This document shows positions 1-9,734 of a DNA stretch of 64,000 nt, piece after piece. The notes beneath the pieces were generated by a model. The model searched no databases. It saw only the letters and a list, made by a program, of their open reading frames with translations, and was not told where the DNA came from. Made by a program: the position numbers and the translations under genes. The DNA lies in assembly GCF_024362405.1 (NCBI RefSeq), contig NZ_CP101454.1:62001-126000 (forward strand). The letters run 5' to 3'. Numbering within the stretch: position 1 is the stretch's first letter; each line of letters starts with the position of its first letter. Source of the DNA: Halorarius litoreus (GTDB lineage: Archaea; Halobacteriota; Halobacteria; Halobacteriales; Haloarculaceae).

Positions 1-1535
1 CGCGGGGAGACGTGCTCGTAGCCGAGCGCCGAGAGAATCCCGAGCGAGACGCCCCACGCGAGGTGGCTCACGAGCAGCGGCAGCGAGAGGCTCGGAAGCG
101 ACGCCGGAATCCCCAGCAACTGGAGCCAGAGCGCCGAGATGATGCCAGCCGCGACGAACCACAGCACCACCGACCACGCTGCCCCGACGGCGACGGAGAC
201 GCGGAGGTCGGTGCGGTGTCGCGACGGGACGAGCGAGACGAGCCCCGCGAACACGAACCCGAAGACGACGCTGTGGAACTCGTGAGTGACCCAGCCGACG
301 ACCCAGTTATCGACGCCGTAGAAGACGCCGATGACCGACACCGAGCCACCGAACTGCTCGGAGACGAGCCCGTAGACGACGCCCGCAGCGAGGGCTGCCG
401 CGAGCGTGACGAGGAGCTGTGGCAAGGCGGGTCGGACCCCGGTCAGCCCGGTGGGGTTCGACCGGGGCGTCGAGTCGCGGGCAGCCGCGAGCGGCAGGAC
501 CAGCGTGACCGTCGTCCCGTTCGGGCCGACGTCCGTCTCGATGTCGCCGCGATAGCTCTCGACGAGGAGCCGGACCACGTTCAGCCCGTAGCCGTCTCGG
601 GGGTCGTCGAACTCGGTGATGACGCCGTCTTCGAGGAGTCGGCGCTGGGCCTCGGGGAGGCCCGGCCCGTCGTCGTGAACGGAGACGCGAGCCGTGCGGG
701 CGGTGGCGTCGACCGTCACCCGGGCCGTCGGGGTCGCCGACGAGGAGTGGACGACGGCGTTCTCGAGCAGGTGGGTGAGCGCCTGTTCCAGCCGGTCGTT
801 GGCGAGCACAGCGACGTCCGCCGCCCCGGACTCGACCGAGATGCTCGCGTCGGGATGCGTCTCACGGACGGTTTCGAGGCTCGCTTCGATGCAGTCGTCG
901 AGCGCCACCGGCGTCCCCCAGCTGTCGTCCGTCAGCGTGCTCCGGGCGAGATACTTGACCTGTTCGACCGTCTCGGCGATGGCGTCCGAGCGGCGCTCGA
1001 TGATGCCCTGCGCCTCGCGGTTCCCCTCCGCCGAGAGCGCGGCGTACCCGCGAATCGCGGTCAGCGAGTTGAGTATCTCGTGGCGGAGCAGGCGATTCAG
1101 CACCTCGAGGCGGTTCGCCTGCTGGTAGAGCGTGCGCCGCTGTCGGCGGTTGCGCGCGGCGTAGAGCCCGGTCAACGTGCCACCGACGCTCCCGCCGATG
1201 AGGAAGTTCGAGAGGTACGTCCGCGAGAGGACCGTCGCCGGGTCGGAGAGGTCGGGGCTCGCCGACCCCAGGAGCGTCAACACCACGAGGACGAACATCG
1301 TCCCCGCGCCGATGACACACCAGGTCGCGGTCGTCCGGACCAGCGACCGCTCCACGTCGGCGACGGTGAGCGCCACGCCGAACGCCGCCAGCCCGAGCCC
1401 GAGCACCAGCGGCACGACGCCCGCGAAGAAGAACCGCACCGGGTCCTCGTAGAGCGCGAGCGTCACCGTGAACCGGGTGAGGAAGAAGCCGAGGCCCGCG
1501 ATGACCAGCCCGCTGTAGTTCATCCGTCCCCCCAT
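1..1535 (-). CDS. Membrane sensor histidine kinase, 3' end outside window
   Basis: Two-component sensor kinase. From the ATG at 1535 (an in-frame ATG at 1523 is the alternative) the frame is open to the window edge, so the C-terminus is missing. Residues 8-125 form about four membrane segments. A HisKA box with motif LNRLLRHEILNSL follows, with the phospho-acceptor His near residue 152. A HATPase domain comes next with N-box LTHLLENAVVHSS and G-box HDDGPGLPEA. Unusually, the protein does not end after the ATPase domain: from about residue 370 a second hydrophobic block of four or more membrane segments begins, after a linker rich in Pro and Ser. I checked codon by codon around 420-480 and at the edge that the frame is continuous. 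The signal sensed and the partner regulator are not visible. Confidence 0.85.
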   Translation of the reverse strand, partial: MGGRMNYSGLVIAGLGFFLTRFTVTLALYEDPVRFFFAGVVPLVLGLGLAAFGVALTVADVERSLVRTTATWCVIGAGTMFVLVVLTLLGSASPDLSDPATVLSRTYLSNFLIGGSVGGTLTGLYAARNRRQRRTLYQQANRLEVLNRLLRHEILNSLTAIRGYAALSAEGNREAQGIIERRSDAIAETVEQVKYLARSTLTDDSWGTPVALDDCIEASLETVRETHPDASISVESGAADVAVLANDRLEQALTHLLENAVVHSSSATPTARVTVDATARTARVSVHDDGPGLPEAQRRLLEDGVITEFDDPRDGYGLNVVRLLVESYRGDIETDVGPNGTTVTLVLPLAAARDSTPRSNPTGLTGVRPALPQLLVTLAAALAAGVVYGLVSEQFGGSVSVIGVFYGVDNWVVGWVTHEFHSVVFGFVFAGLVSLVPSRHRTDLRVSVAVGAAWSVVLWFVAAGIISALWLQLLGIPASLPSLSLPLLVSHLAWGVSLGILSALGYEHVSP

Positions 1536-1613
1536 GTTGCGATCCGTAAGATGTGACAGGCTGTAATAAAGATAGAGCCCGTGCGCGCACTCGGCGCCGT
1601 GCCGCCCACTCCC

Positions 1614-3353
1614 TCAGTCGGCGTGGCGCGGGAAGTAGCGTTCGAGGATGTGGTCGGCCGTGCGTGCGGCGAGCGCCTGCCCGGTGTTCGTGGGGTTCGG
1701 CCCGCCCAGTGAGTTCGCCATCACGGAGTGGTCCGCGACGAACAGCCGGTCGACGTCGTACGACTCACAGCCCGTGTCGACGACCTTCCCCATCCGCATC
1801 GTCGAGTGGACGTGAATCGCAGTGGGCGGTGAGTCGGAGCGGTGGACGTGGTCCGCGTCCGCCGACCGCAGGATGCGCGCACAGATGCGCGCCAGTTCGT
1901 CGCGCCGCTGGATGTCGCCCTCGCTCGGGGTGTAGTTCACCTGCGGGACGGGACCGTGTTCGTCCTCGACGCCGTCGACGACCGAGACGCTGTTGCGCTC
2001 GTGGGGGCGGTCGTCGGTGACGACGAGCACCGGGAGCATCCGCCGGTAGTCCGAGAGCAGTTCCTTCAACTGCGGGCCGGCGAGCCGCCCCATCGTGTCC
2101 CACGGCTCGTTCGCGGTGTCGTTGGTGAACGTGAACCCCGACGAGGAGGCGCCGAAGCCGAGGATGGCCTGGATGCCCGGCTTGGTGCCCGTCGTCTGGA
2201 GCATCCCGAGCCCCGGGTAGTCGAAGCGCGCGGCGATGACCTCGCCCTCCTGCTGGTCGACGGTGTCCTTGCCGACGCGCTGGAGCAACTCGGCGCGGGC
2301 CTCGTCGCCGCGCCACAGCCCCATCACGTTGTCCCCGAAGTGGATGGTGAGCCCCTTTCCGACGTGACCGTTGTCCGGGAGGTCGGTGTTGAGCCACAGC
2401 CGTGGCGTCTCGATGGCACCCGCCGCGAGCACGACCACGTCTGCGTCGACGGACTCGGTCTGTCCCGACCAGGTGTCGCGGAACGTCACGCCCGTCGCCT
2501 CGGGGGTACCGAGCGTGGACGTGGTGTGGACGTCCGTGACGAACGCGTTCGGGCGAACCGTGACGTTCCCGGTCTCGAGTGCCGGAGGAACGAACGAGAC
2601 GTTCGACGACCGCTTGGCCTTCTCCTCGAACGGCGCACCCCGCGGGAACGGGTTCCCCGAGATCTCGCCGAGTGCCATCGTGTGCCCCTCGACTTCCGGG
2701 TACTCGAGTGGCCCGTCGTAGTCGCTGTCGACGTGGAGCTTCTCGTCGGGCTGGTGGATGGCGTTCGGTTGCGGGCGGTAGCCGGGCCCGTCGACGTTCT
2801 TCTTGTCGAGCAGGTCCCAGCCCTGCGCCTCGGCGCCCTGGAAGAACAGCTCCTCTTTGGCGGTGACGGGCGCGGGCGCCACCCCCGTCATCGCCTCGAC
2901 CTCCTCGTAGTAGGGCACGAGGTCCGCGTAGCTGAACGAGTCGGGCCAGTGCGGCTGTTCGTCGATGGCTGCCGGATAGGCCCGCGGGTGGTTCGAGGTG
3001 TAGAGCAGGGTGGTGCCGCCGACGCCCGCGGCCTGAATCGTCGCCCCGCCGCCCGGGAACTTCCGGAACCAGAAGCCGCGCTCGTAGTCCGCCGGCCCCC
3101 ACAGGAGCTTCTCGGTCATCTCCAGTTCGCGGGTGGTGAACTGCTCGTCGAGCAGGTCGCCCGAGAGGTCTGCGGGCGAGGAGGAAACCTCGCCACCCGG
3201 CTCCTCGTGCGGGTTCGGCCACTGCTCGTTGCCGTGGAACGGCCCCGCTTCGAGCACGAGCACGTCGAGTCCCGCTCGACCAAGCTTCCACGCCGCGACC
3301 GGCCCGTCACCACCCGCCCCGACGACGACCACGTCGTACTCACTCGCGACCAT
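1614..3353 (-). CDS. GMC-family FAD oxidoreductase (gluconate 2-dehydrogenase large-subunit type)
   Basis: Flavin-dependent alcohol or sugar oxidoreductase of the glucose-methanol-choline family, 579 aa. The N-terminus has the dinucleotide-binding motif VVVVGAGGDGPVAAWKL. The C-terminal substrate domain has HVHSTMRMG (catalytic-type His) and LGGPNPTNTGQALAART. The start at 3353 was chosen because its ATG overlaps the stop of the upstream gene (TGATG), which indicates translational coupling. The open frame continues further upstream, but that part lies over the preceding gene. It has no signal peptide of its own; its partner at 3353-4369 has a twin-arginine signal, so the complex is probably exported folded with FAD bound. 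The substrate cannot be read from sequence. Confidence 0.85.
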   Translation of the reverse strand: MVASEYDVVVVGAGGDGPVAAWKLGRAGLDVLVLEAGPFHGNEQWPNPHEEPGGEVSSSPADLSGDLLDEQFTTRELEMTEKLLWGPADYERGFWFRKFPGGGATIQAAGVGGTTLLYTSNHPRAYPAAIDEQPHWPDSFSYADLVPYYEEVEAMTGVAPAPVTAKEELFFQGAEAQGWDLLDKKNVDGPGYRPQPNAIHQPDEKLHVDSDYDGPLEYPEVEGHTMALGEISGNPFPRGAPFEEKAKRSSNVSFVPPALETGNVTVRPNAFVTDVHTTSTLGTPEATGVTFRDTWSGQTESVDADVVVLAAGAIETPRLWLNTDLPDNGHVGKGLTIHFGDNVMGLWRGDEARAELLQRVGKDTVDQQEGEVIAARFDYPGLGMLQTTGTKPGIQAILGFGASSSGFTFTNDTANEPWDTMGRLAGPQLKELLSDYRRMLPVLVVTDDRPHERNSVSVVDGVEDEHGPVPQVNYTPSEGDIQRRDELARICARILRSADADHVHRSDSPPTAIHVHSTMRMGKVVDTGCESYDVDRLFVADHSVMANSLGGPNPTNTGQALAARTADHILERYFPRHAD

Positions 3354-4369
3354 CAGAACCCACCTCCGCCGAACGCCCCGTCGTCGGGTGTCGCGGGCGG
3401 CTGGCCGCCGCTCACGACCCCGTCGCTCGCGGGCGTTCCGTCCGTGGGGAACGGCTCCTCGTAGCCCGAGGTGTCGTACTCGTTCTCGCGGAACGCGCCG
3501 GACTCGAACGAGATGGCGCGGTCGCCGACCGGTTTCCACATCTCACCGTCGCCGAGCGAGACGTCGTCGCCGCCCCAGTAGCCGCGGAACGCCGCGTAGC
3601 CGTCCGCAACACCAGGAAATTCGGTCTGTCGCCACGACTGCACGGCCTCGGAGTCGTTCGTGAACTGCCGTTCAGAGGGCCGGACCGTGATGTCAGCGTA
3701 CCCCTGCCACTCGCTGTAGTAGACGACCTCGGTGAAGCCGACGAGGAGGGTCGGCAGGAGGGTGCCGGCACTCTCGACCAGTGGCACCGGGAGCTCGTCG
3801 GCGAGAGGTGCGGTGTCGACCGCCTTCTCGTCGAACAGCGCCATCGCGTTGAGCCGGTCCTGTCGGGAGAGGCGGGGGAACAGCCCCGCCGCGGCCACGT
3901 CGACGGCGTCGCCAACCGTGGTCGAGCGGTCGGTGAGGTCGGCGACGAACCGCGAGGAGGGCGCCGACTCGTTGCCACCGCGCGCGACGAGTTCCGCTGC
4001 GGCTTCCTCCAGCACCATCGCCACCGGCTCGGCGAGTCGGAGGTCACCGGTGCGGTCGCCGGCGGGTGAGAGTCCCGAAAACAGGTCGTTGACGTACGTG
4101 ACGAGGTACGCGTCCAGCCCAGCCTCGAGCCCGCCGGGGACGTGTTCGGCACCGAGGTCGTCAGCGAGGTCGGGCGTGCGCGGAATCACGGCGTCCACGA
4201 CCGCCGCGTACGTGAGCTGGGTGTGCGGGTCGGTGTCCGGCGTCGGTGGCGTCTCGGCGGCTGCTACGTCGGCCGCCGCCGACAGCAACGAGAGTCCGCC
4301 TGCGGCCCCCACCGACCGGACGAGCGTCCGCCTGTCGAGCGTAAACTCGGCCATCGTTGGAGAGTTCAT
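3353..4369 (-). CDS. Gluconate 2-dehydrogenase subunit 3 family protein, Tat signal
   Basis: Small subunit partner of the GMC oxidoreductase, 338 aa from ATG 4369; an internal ATG at 4354 (MAEFTLDRRTLV) is an equally good start. The N-terminus is a twin-arginine signal, DRRTLVRSVGAAGG, followed by an Ala-rich hydrophobic stretch. The mature part begins with the family-typical LTYAAVVDAVIPRTP segment. In this family the small subunit carries the Tat signal that exports the flavoprotein with it, and electrons then pass to a membrane acceptor; no cytochrome subunit is encoded next to the pair here. Its stop overlaps the next start. The C-terminus is rich in Gly. Confidence 0.8.
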   Translation of the reverse strand: MNSPTMAEFTLDRRTLVRSVGAAGGLSLLSAAADVAAAETPPTPDTDPHTQLTYAAVVDAVIPRTPDLADDLGAEHVPGGLEAGLDAYLVTYVNDLFSGLSPAGDRTGDLRLAEPVAMVLEEAAAELVARGGNESAPSSRFVADLTDRSTTVGDAVDVAAAGLFPRLSRQDRLNAMALFDEKAVDTAPLADELPVPLVESAGTLLPTLLVGFTEVVYYSEWQGYADITVRPSERQFTNDSEAVQSWRQTEFPGVADGYAAFRGYWGGDDVSLGDGEMWKPVGDRAISFESGAFRENEYDTSGYEEPFPTDGTPASDGVVSGGQPPATPDDGAFGGGGF

Positions 4370-4457
4370 TCAGACACACGGCCAAAACCGTTCGGCCAGC
4401 ATGGTCCGGGAGTTGAAAACAGGTGGCAGGGTCGAGCCGGCAGTCGCGCCGCTCGCG

Positions 4458-5660
4458 TCACTCCCGTGCGCCGACCTTCTCGGTCACGCGGAAGCTCGAC
4501 GGCGGGTTGAGGATGCCGACGACGGTCCCCAGCGAGTGGACGAGCGAGACGACCGGGACCAGCGGGAGCGCGACCAGCCACTTGAGTTCGCGGGCGCCGT
4601 AGTGGAGGAGCCCCCGGAGGTACCAGAAGACGGTGAACGCCCCGAGGACGGCCGAGGCGAGCAGGAACAGTCCTCCGTAGACGACCGTGACGCCGAACAC
4701 TGCGAGCGGCACGGCGACGAGCGTCACGACGGGCGAGAGTGCCCACGCGTAGTTCCGGACGCGGGCGAGCACCCGGTAGTGGAGGGGGAGCAGCGCGGTC
4801 GCCTCGATGTTGCCGGCGGCCCAGCGGCGGCGCTGTTGGACGATCTCGACGAGCGACGGCGGCGCCTCGTTCCGGCAGGTGGTCGCGGAGAGCGCGAACT
4901 CGATGTCGAACTGTCGCGCGGCGGCCCAGACGAATGCGGTGTCCTCGACGATGGTCTCGCGGTCCCACGTCACCTCGTCCTCCAGCGCGGAGCGGACGGC
5001 GATGCCGCCACCCCACGCGAACAGCGGGATCTGGAGACGGGCGAACGCGCGCTGTTCGAGCTGGACGCCCATCCGGAAGACGTCCGCGAGATACGAGAGC
5101 GTCGACCCGGTCTGCCGGGGGCGCTCGCGGAGCTGGACGACGTCCGCGTCCGGCAGGCCGTCGAACCGTTCGACGATGCTGTCCTCGTCGAGATACAGCA
5201 CGAACTCGCGGTCGGTGTCGAGCGTCCGACGGGCCCACTCGATGGCGCGGCCCTTGCGGACGGCGTCACACTCGAACCCGTCGGGGACGACGTGGACCTC
5301 TGCGCCGTCCACGTCGATGGGCTCCTCGGCGATGACGTGCCGGTCGGTGAGTTCGTCGGGCAGCGAATCCACCGTGGCCTGCACGACCTCTTCGGCGGCC
5401 ACGGTCAGGATCCGAACCTGAATGTCGTCGCCGCCGTACGCCGGTTCGGGTGGTTCGTAGCCCGCACCGACGATGTAGGTCAACGCGACCCAGAGGAGCG
5501 CGGAGGCGCCGAACAGTGCTGTCGTCGACCAGAGCACCAGTTCGAGCACCGTGTAGCCCGTAACCGGAAGGCCGGCGAACTGGCCGGGGAGCGCGACGGC
5601 GATACAGGCGACGACGAGCGCGCCGCCGACCCCGACGAGACCGATCCGTTCTGCGTTCAT
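4458..5660 (-). CDS. Membrane glycosyltransferase, family 2-like
   Basis: Predicted processive or lipid-linked sugar transferase, 400 aa. Two membrane segments occupy residues 5-65. The cytoplasmic GT-A part has a DxD-type motif YLDEDS (metal and nucleotide-sugar binding), an acidic EDTAFVW motif and QQRRRWAAG, which matches the Q-x-x-R-W signature of cellulose-synthase-like enzymes. At least three membrane segments follow from about residue 290. ATG at 5660 is chosen; a GTG directly before it at 5663 would add one residue. The gene stands alone between the GMC pair and the divergent trp promoter. Its sugar substrate is unknown; cell-surface polysaccharide or glycolipid synthesis is an inference from the family. 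Confidence 0.75.
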   Translation of the reverse strand: MNAERIGLVGVGGALVVACIAVALPGQFAGLPVTGYTVLELVLWSTTALFGASALLWVALTYIVGAGYEPPEPAYGGDDIQVRILTVAAEEVVQATVDSLPDELTDRHVIAEEPIDVDGAEVHVVPDGFECDAVRKGRAIEWARRTLDTDREFVLYLDEDSIVERFDGLPDADVVQLRERPRQTGSTLSYLADVFRMGVQLEQRAFARLQIPLFAWGGGIAVRSALEDEVTWDRETIVEDTAFVWAAARQFDIEFALSATTCRNEAPPSLVEIVQQRRRWAAGNIEATALLPLHYRVLARVRNYAWALSPVVTLVAVPLAVFGVTVVYGGLFLLASAVLGAFTVFWYLRGLLHYGARELKWLVALPLVPVVSLVHSLGTVVGILNPPSSFRVTEKVGARE

Positions 5661-5915
5661 CACGCGTCGACACGCCGCTCCAGTCCCACTTCAACCGGGG
5701 CCACCGTTCCCGTGACTCCACACGGGTTCACCCGTTTCAACACCGTTCAATCGCCCGACTGCGGCGAGGTGGAGTGCTCATGCAATCTGGTCACACACCG
5801 CTCGCCGACGAGCGTGAGAACCGGGCACGGTGGCGATACTCGGGTCGGCAGTCCAACCAATATCTCGACGCGCGCGGCCGGCGCCACGCGAACGGCACCC
5901 GCCACACGACGCAAG

Positions 5916-5946
5916 CCTTATGTACAAATCAGTCCGGTAGTGTACA
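5916..5946 (+). promoter_or_regulatory. trp promoter with two TGTACA boxes
   Basis: A TATA-like CCTTATGTAC lies about 30 bp before the trpC ATG, implying a leaderless transcript. TGTACA occurs at 5921-5926, overlapping the TATA box, and again at 5941-5946, at the expected transcription start, with exactly 20 bp between the two starts. TGTACA is the published TRP-box consensus bound by the archaeal repressor TrpY of Methanothermobacter. Use of that box in this organism is inferred. Confidence 0.55.
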
Positions 5947-5949
5947 GTA

Positions 5950-6748
5950 ATGAACACTGAGGAGATGGCACCGGCGGTCCGCTCCATCCTCGATGCCGCC
6001 CACGAACGAGTGGGGGGTGAGGATCGAGTGGCCGTCGAGCCCCGGTCGCTGTCCGCGGCGTTCGCTGCGGCCGAGGCCGACGGGCGGGTGCCCGTCATCG
6101 CGGAGGTGAAACCCACCAGCCCCACGACCGAGGGTGAACGCCGGGACGACCCGGTGGAACTCGCACGGGAGATGGTCGCCGGTGGCGCAGCGGCGCTGTC
6201 GGTGCTCACCGAACCCGAGCACTTCGGCGGCTCGCCCGACACGCTTCGGCGCGTCCGCGCGGCCGTGGACGTGCCCGTCCTCCGGAAGGACTTCATCGTG
6301 CGCGAGGCGCAACTGGACGTCGTCGAGGCCGACGTGGTGCTACTCATCGCCCGGTTCGTCGGCGACGACCTTCCGGACCTCATCGATGCGGCACGTGACC
6401 GCGGCTTCCAGGTGCTCGTGGAGACCCACTCGGTCGCGGAGGTCGAAGCCGCCGTGGCGGCGGGCGCCGACATCGTCGGCGTGAACAACCGCGACCTCGC
6501 CAAGCTGGAGGTCGACCTGGGGACGTTCGAGGCGGTCGCACCAAGTGTTCCCGAGGGCGTGACCCTGATAGCGGAGAGCGGCATAGCGACGGTAGACGAC
6601 GTCTCGCGGATGCGCCGCGCCGGGGCCGACGCCCTCCTCGTCGGCTCTGCAATCATGGACGTTGATGGGTCCATGGACCCATCAGGCACGCAGAACGGCG
6701 AGCGTTCTGCGTATGGCGACGTCCGCGAGAACACCCACCGACTCACAC

Positions 6749-6762
<14 letters not shown>
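5950..6762 (+). CDS. trpC: Indole-3-glycerol-phosphate synthase
   Basis: Closes the indole ring of CdRP in tryptophan synthesis; 270 aa TIM barrel. Visible signatures are IAEVKPTSP (family motif with the catalytic Lys near 54), [23 protein letters not shown] and LIAESGI. The ATG at 5950 sits about 27-30 bp after the TATA box. The C-terminus is odd: between SAIMD and GDVRENT lie 18 extra codons (6661-6714) made almost entirely of two DNA palindromes; the expected ending joins MDGDVRENT directly. The extra residues lie after the last barrel strands, so the enzyme is probably still active. The gene overlaps trpB by 14 nt, so trpCBA is one operon. Confidence 0.95.
6661..6714 (+). repeat. In-frame palindromic insertion in trpC
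   Basis: Fifty-four bases with two perfect inverted repeats. The first, 6663-6684, is a 22-bp palindrome without a loop, centred on CCATGG. The second has 10-bp arms at 6688-6697 and 6703-6712 around a 5-nt loop. Taking out the 18 codons restores the usual TrpC ending. The reading frame stays open through both palindromes. It resembles a small inserted palindromic unit rather than native coding sequence. Confidence 0.7.
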
Positions 6763-7992
<1,230 letters not shown>

Positions 7993-7996
<4 letters not shown>

Positions 7997-8835
7997 GCAA
8001 CCCCGACATCGCCGCGGCCTTCGAGGACGGCCCGGCGTTCATCCCGTATCTCGCGGCGGGCGACCCCGACTACGAGTCGTCCATCGAGTACGTCGAGGCG
8101 CTCGAACGCGGGGGTGCCGACATCATCGAACTCGGCCTTCCGTTCTCGGAGCCCATCGCCGAGGGGAAGACCATCCAGAGCGCCATCGTGCGCTCGCTGG
8201 AGGGCGGCATGACCGTCGAGCGCTACTTCGAGTTCGTCGAGGAGCTGGACGTCGACGTGCCGCTCGTCTGTATGACCTACTACAACCTCATCTACCAGTA
8301 CGGGGACGAACGCGGCCCCGCGCCGTTCGTCCGGAAGGCGAAGGAGGTGGGCATCGACGGCTTCGTCGTCCCCGACCTGCCTGCCGAGGAGGCCGACCCC
8401 CTGCGCGAGGCGTGTACCGACCACGGCCTCGACCTCGTGTTCATCGTCGCGCCCACGACGAACGACGAGCGGCTCGAACGGCTCGCCTCGCTCTCCTCGG
8501 GCTACCTCTACGTGCAGGCGCGACTCGGCGTGACGGGCGCCCGCGACGACGTGAGCGGCCAGACGACGGAGAGCCTCGACCGCTTGCAGGCGTACGACCT
8601 CCCGAAGGCCGTCGGCTTCGGCATCAAGACCGGCGAGCACGCCCGCGACATCGTCGCCGGCGGCGCGGACGCCATCATCGTCGGGAGCGCGCTCGTCGAC
8701 ATCGTGGCGGTGGGCCACGAAAACGGTGACCCGGTGGCGGAGGTCGCTGCACGGCTCGAAGCGAAGGCACGCGAACTCAAAGAGGGCGCGGTGGCCGGCG
8801 GCGCGCAACGTGCGCCGGGACCGGAACGAACTTGA
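7993..8835 (+). CDS. trpA: Tryptophan synthase alpha chain
   Basis: Cleaves indole-3-glycerol phosphate to indole and glyceraldehyde 3-phosphate; 280-aa TIM barrel. The catalytic Glu lies in [11 protein letters not shown]. In the following loop the sequence is PIAEGKTIQ where bacterial enzymes have PLADGPTIQ, so the second catalytic acid (Asp60 in Salmonella numbering) is Glu here; this may be a haloarchaeal family trait. The phosphate-binding part is [10 protein letters not shown] and IIVGSALVD. The C-terminus ends in a short tail rich in Ala, Gly and Pro. ATGA overlap with trpB shows coupling. Confidence 0.96.
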
Positions 8836-8841
8836 ACGGAC

Positions 8842-9654
8842 ATGCCACACGATAACACAATGGAACCCGGTATCGCCGCACGACTCGAACGCATCGCAAC
8901 AGGGGGCCGGTACGTCATCGTCCCCATGGACCACGGTATCACGATGGGCGCCGTCAAGGGCCTGAAGGACATCGAGGGCACCATCGACGCCGTGACGCGC
9001 GGTGGCGCCGACGCCGTCCTCACGCAGAAGGGTATCGCCCGCCGCGTCCACCCGAACAAGAACGACAAGGGGTTCATCGCCCACCTGAATGCCTCGACGA
9101 CTATCGGCCCGGACGAGGAGGACAAACGCCGGACGGGCACCGTCGAAGAGGCCGTCCGCGTCGGCGCCGACGCCGTCTCCTTCCACATCAACGTCGGCTC
9201 CGACCACGAACCCGACCAGATCGCCGACCTCGCAGCGCTCACCAGCGAGGCCACGCGACTGGGCATGCCTGTCCTCGCGATGGCGTACGCGCGCGGCCCT
9301 GGTGTCGACGAGAGCGACCCCGAGGCGCTTGGCCACGCGGTTCGCCTCGCCGAAGAGCTGGGTGCAGACGTCGTGAAGACCGGCTACTCCGGTGACGGCG
9401 ACACCTTCCAGCACGTCGTCGAGTCCACCCGGCTGCCGGTCGTCATCGCTGGCGGCTCGCGCGGCACCGACCGGGACACCGTCGAGATGGTGCGCGGTGC
9501 GATGGACGGCGGCGCCGCCGGCGTCTCGATGGGCCGTTCCATCTTCCAGCACGACGACCCCGAGGCCATCACCCGAGCGGTGTCGGCCATCGTCCACGAC
9601 GACGCGAGCGTCGACGCCGCGCTCGAACGCGCGGGGCTCGCCGTCGAGATCTGA
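8842..9654 (+). CDS. 2-amino-3,7-dideoxy-D-threo-hept-6-ulosonate synthase (ADTH synthase)
   Basis: First enzyme of the archaeal route to 3-dehydroquinate, which replaces DAHP synthase; 270 aa, class I (Schiff-base) aldolase fold of the DhnA type. Visible: VPMDHGITMG (Asp-His near the N-terminus), FHINVGSD, VLAMAYARG, the Lys of VVKTGYSGDGD (Schiff-base position), and VVIAGGSRG phosphate loop. ATG at 8842 is used; ATG at 8860 (MEPGIAARL) is a close alternative. It follows trpA by 6 nt, so it is in the trp operon and shares its promoter. The next pathway enzyme, DHQ synthase II, is encoded 7.4 kb away at 17110, beyond the oxidase genes. Confidence 0.9.
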   Translation: MPHDNTMEPGIAARLERIATGGRYVIVPMDHGITMGAVKGLKDIEGTIDAVTRGGADAVLTQKGIARRVHPNKNDKGFIAHLNASTTIGPDEEDKRRTGTVEEAVRVGADAVSFHINVGSDHEPDQIADLAALTSEATRLGMPVLAMAYARGPGVDESDPEALGHAVRLAEELGADVVKTGYSGDGDTFQHVVESTRLPVVIAGGSRGTDRDTVEMVRGAMDGGAAGVSMGRSIFQHDDPEAITRAVSAIVHDDASVDAALERAGLAVEI

Positions 9655-9734
9655 GACTCGAAACTGCCCCCCGAGACGGCGAGGATTTATTAGGCCCGCA
9701 GATATTGTCACCAGTAGTCACGGGTACCTCTACC

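Noticed and set aside
12-1556. Long open frame (about 514 codons) on the + strand opposite the first kinase
   Set aside because: Composition is Arg/Asp/Glu repeats typical of the antisense frame of high-GC haloarchaeal genes; the minus frame has full kinase motifs.
1842-3464. Long + strand frame opposite the GMC oxidoreductase
   Set aside because: No domain signatures; antisense shadow of a gene with clear FAD and GMC motifs.
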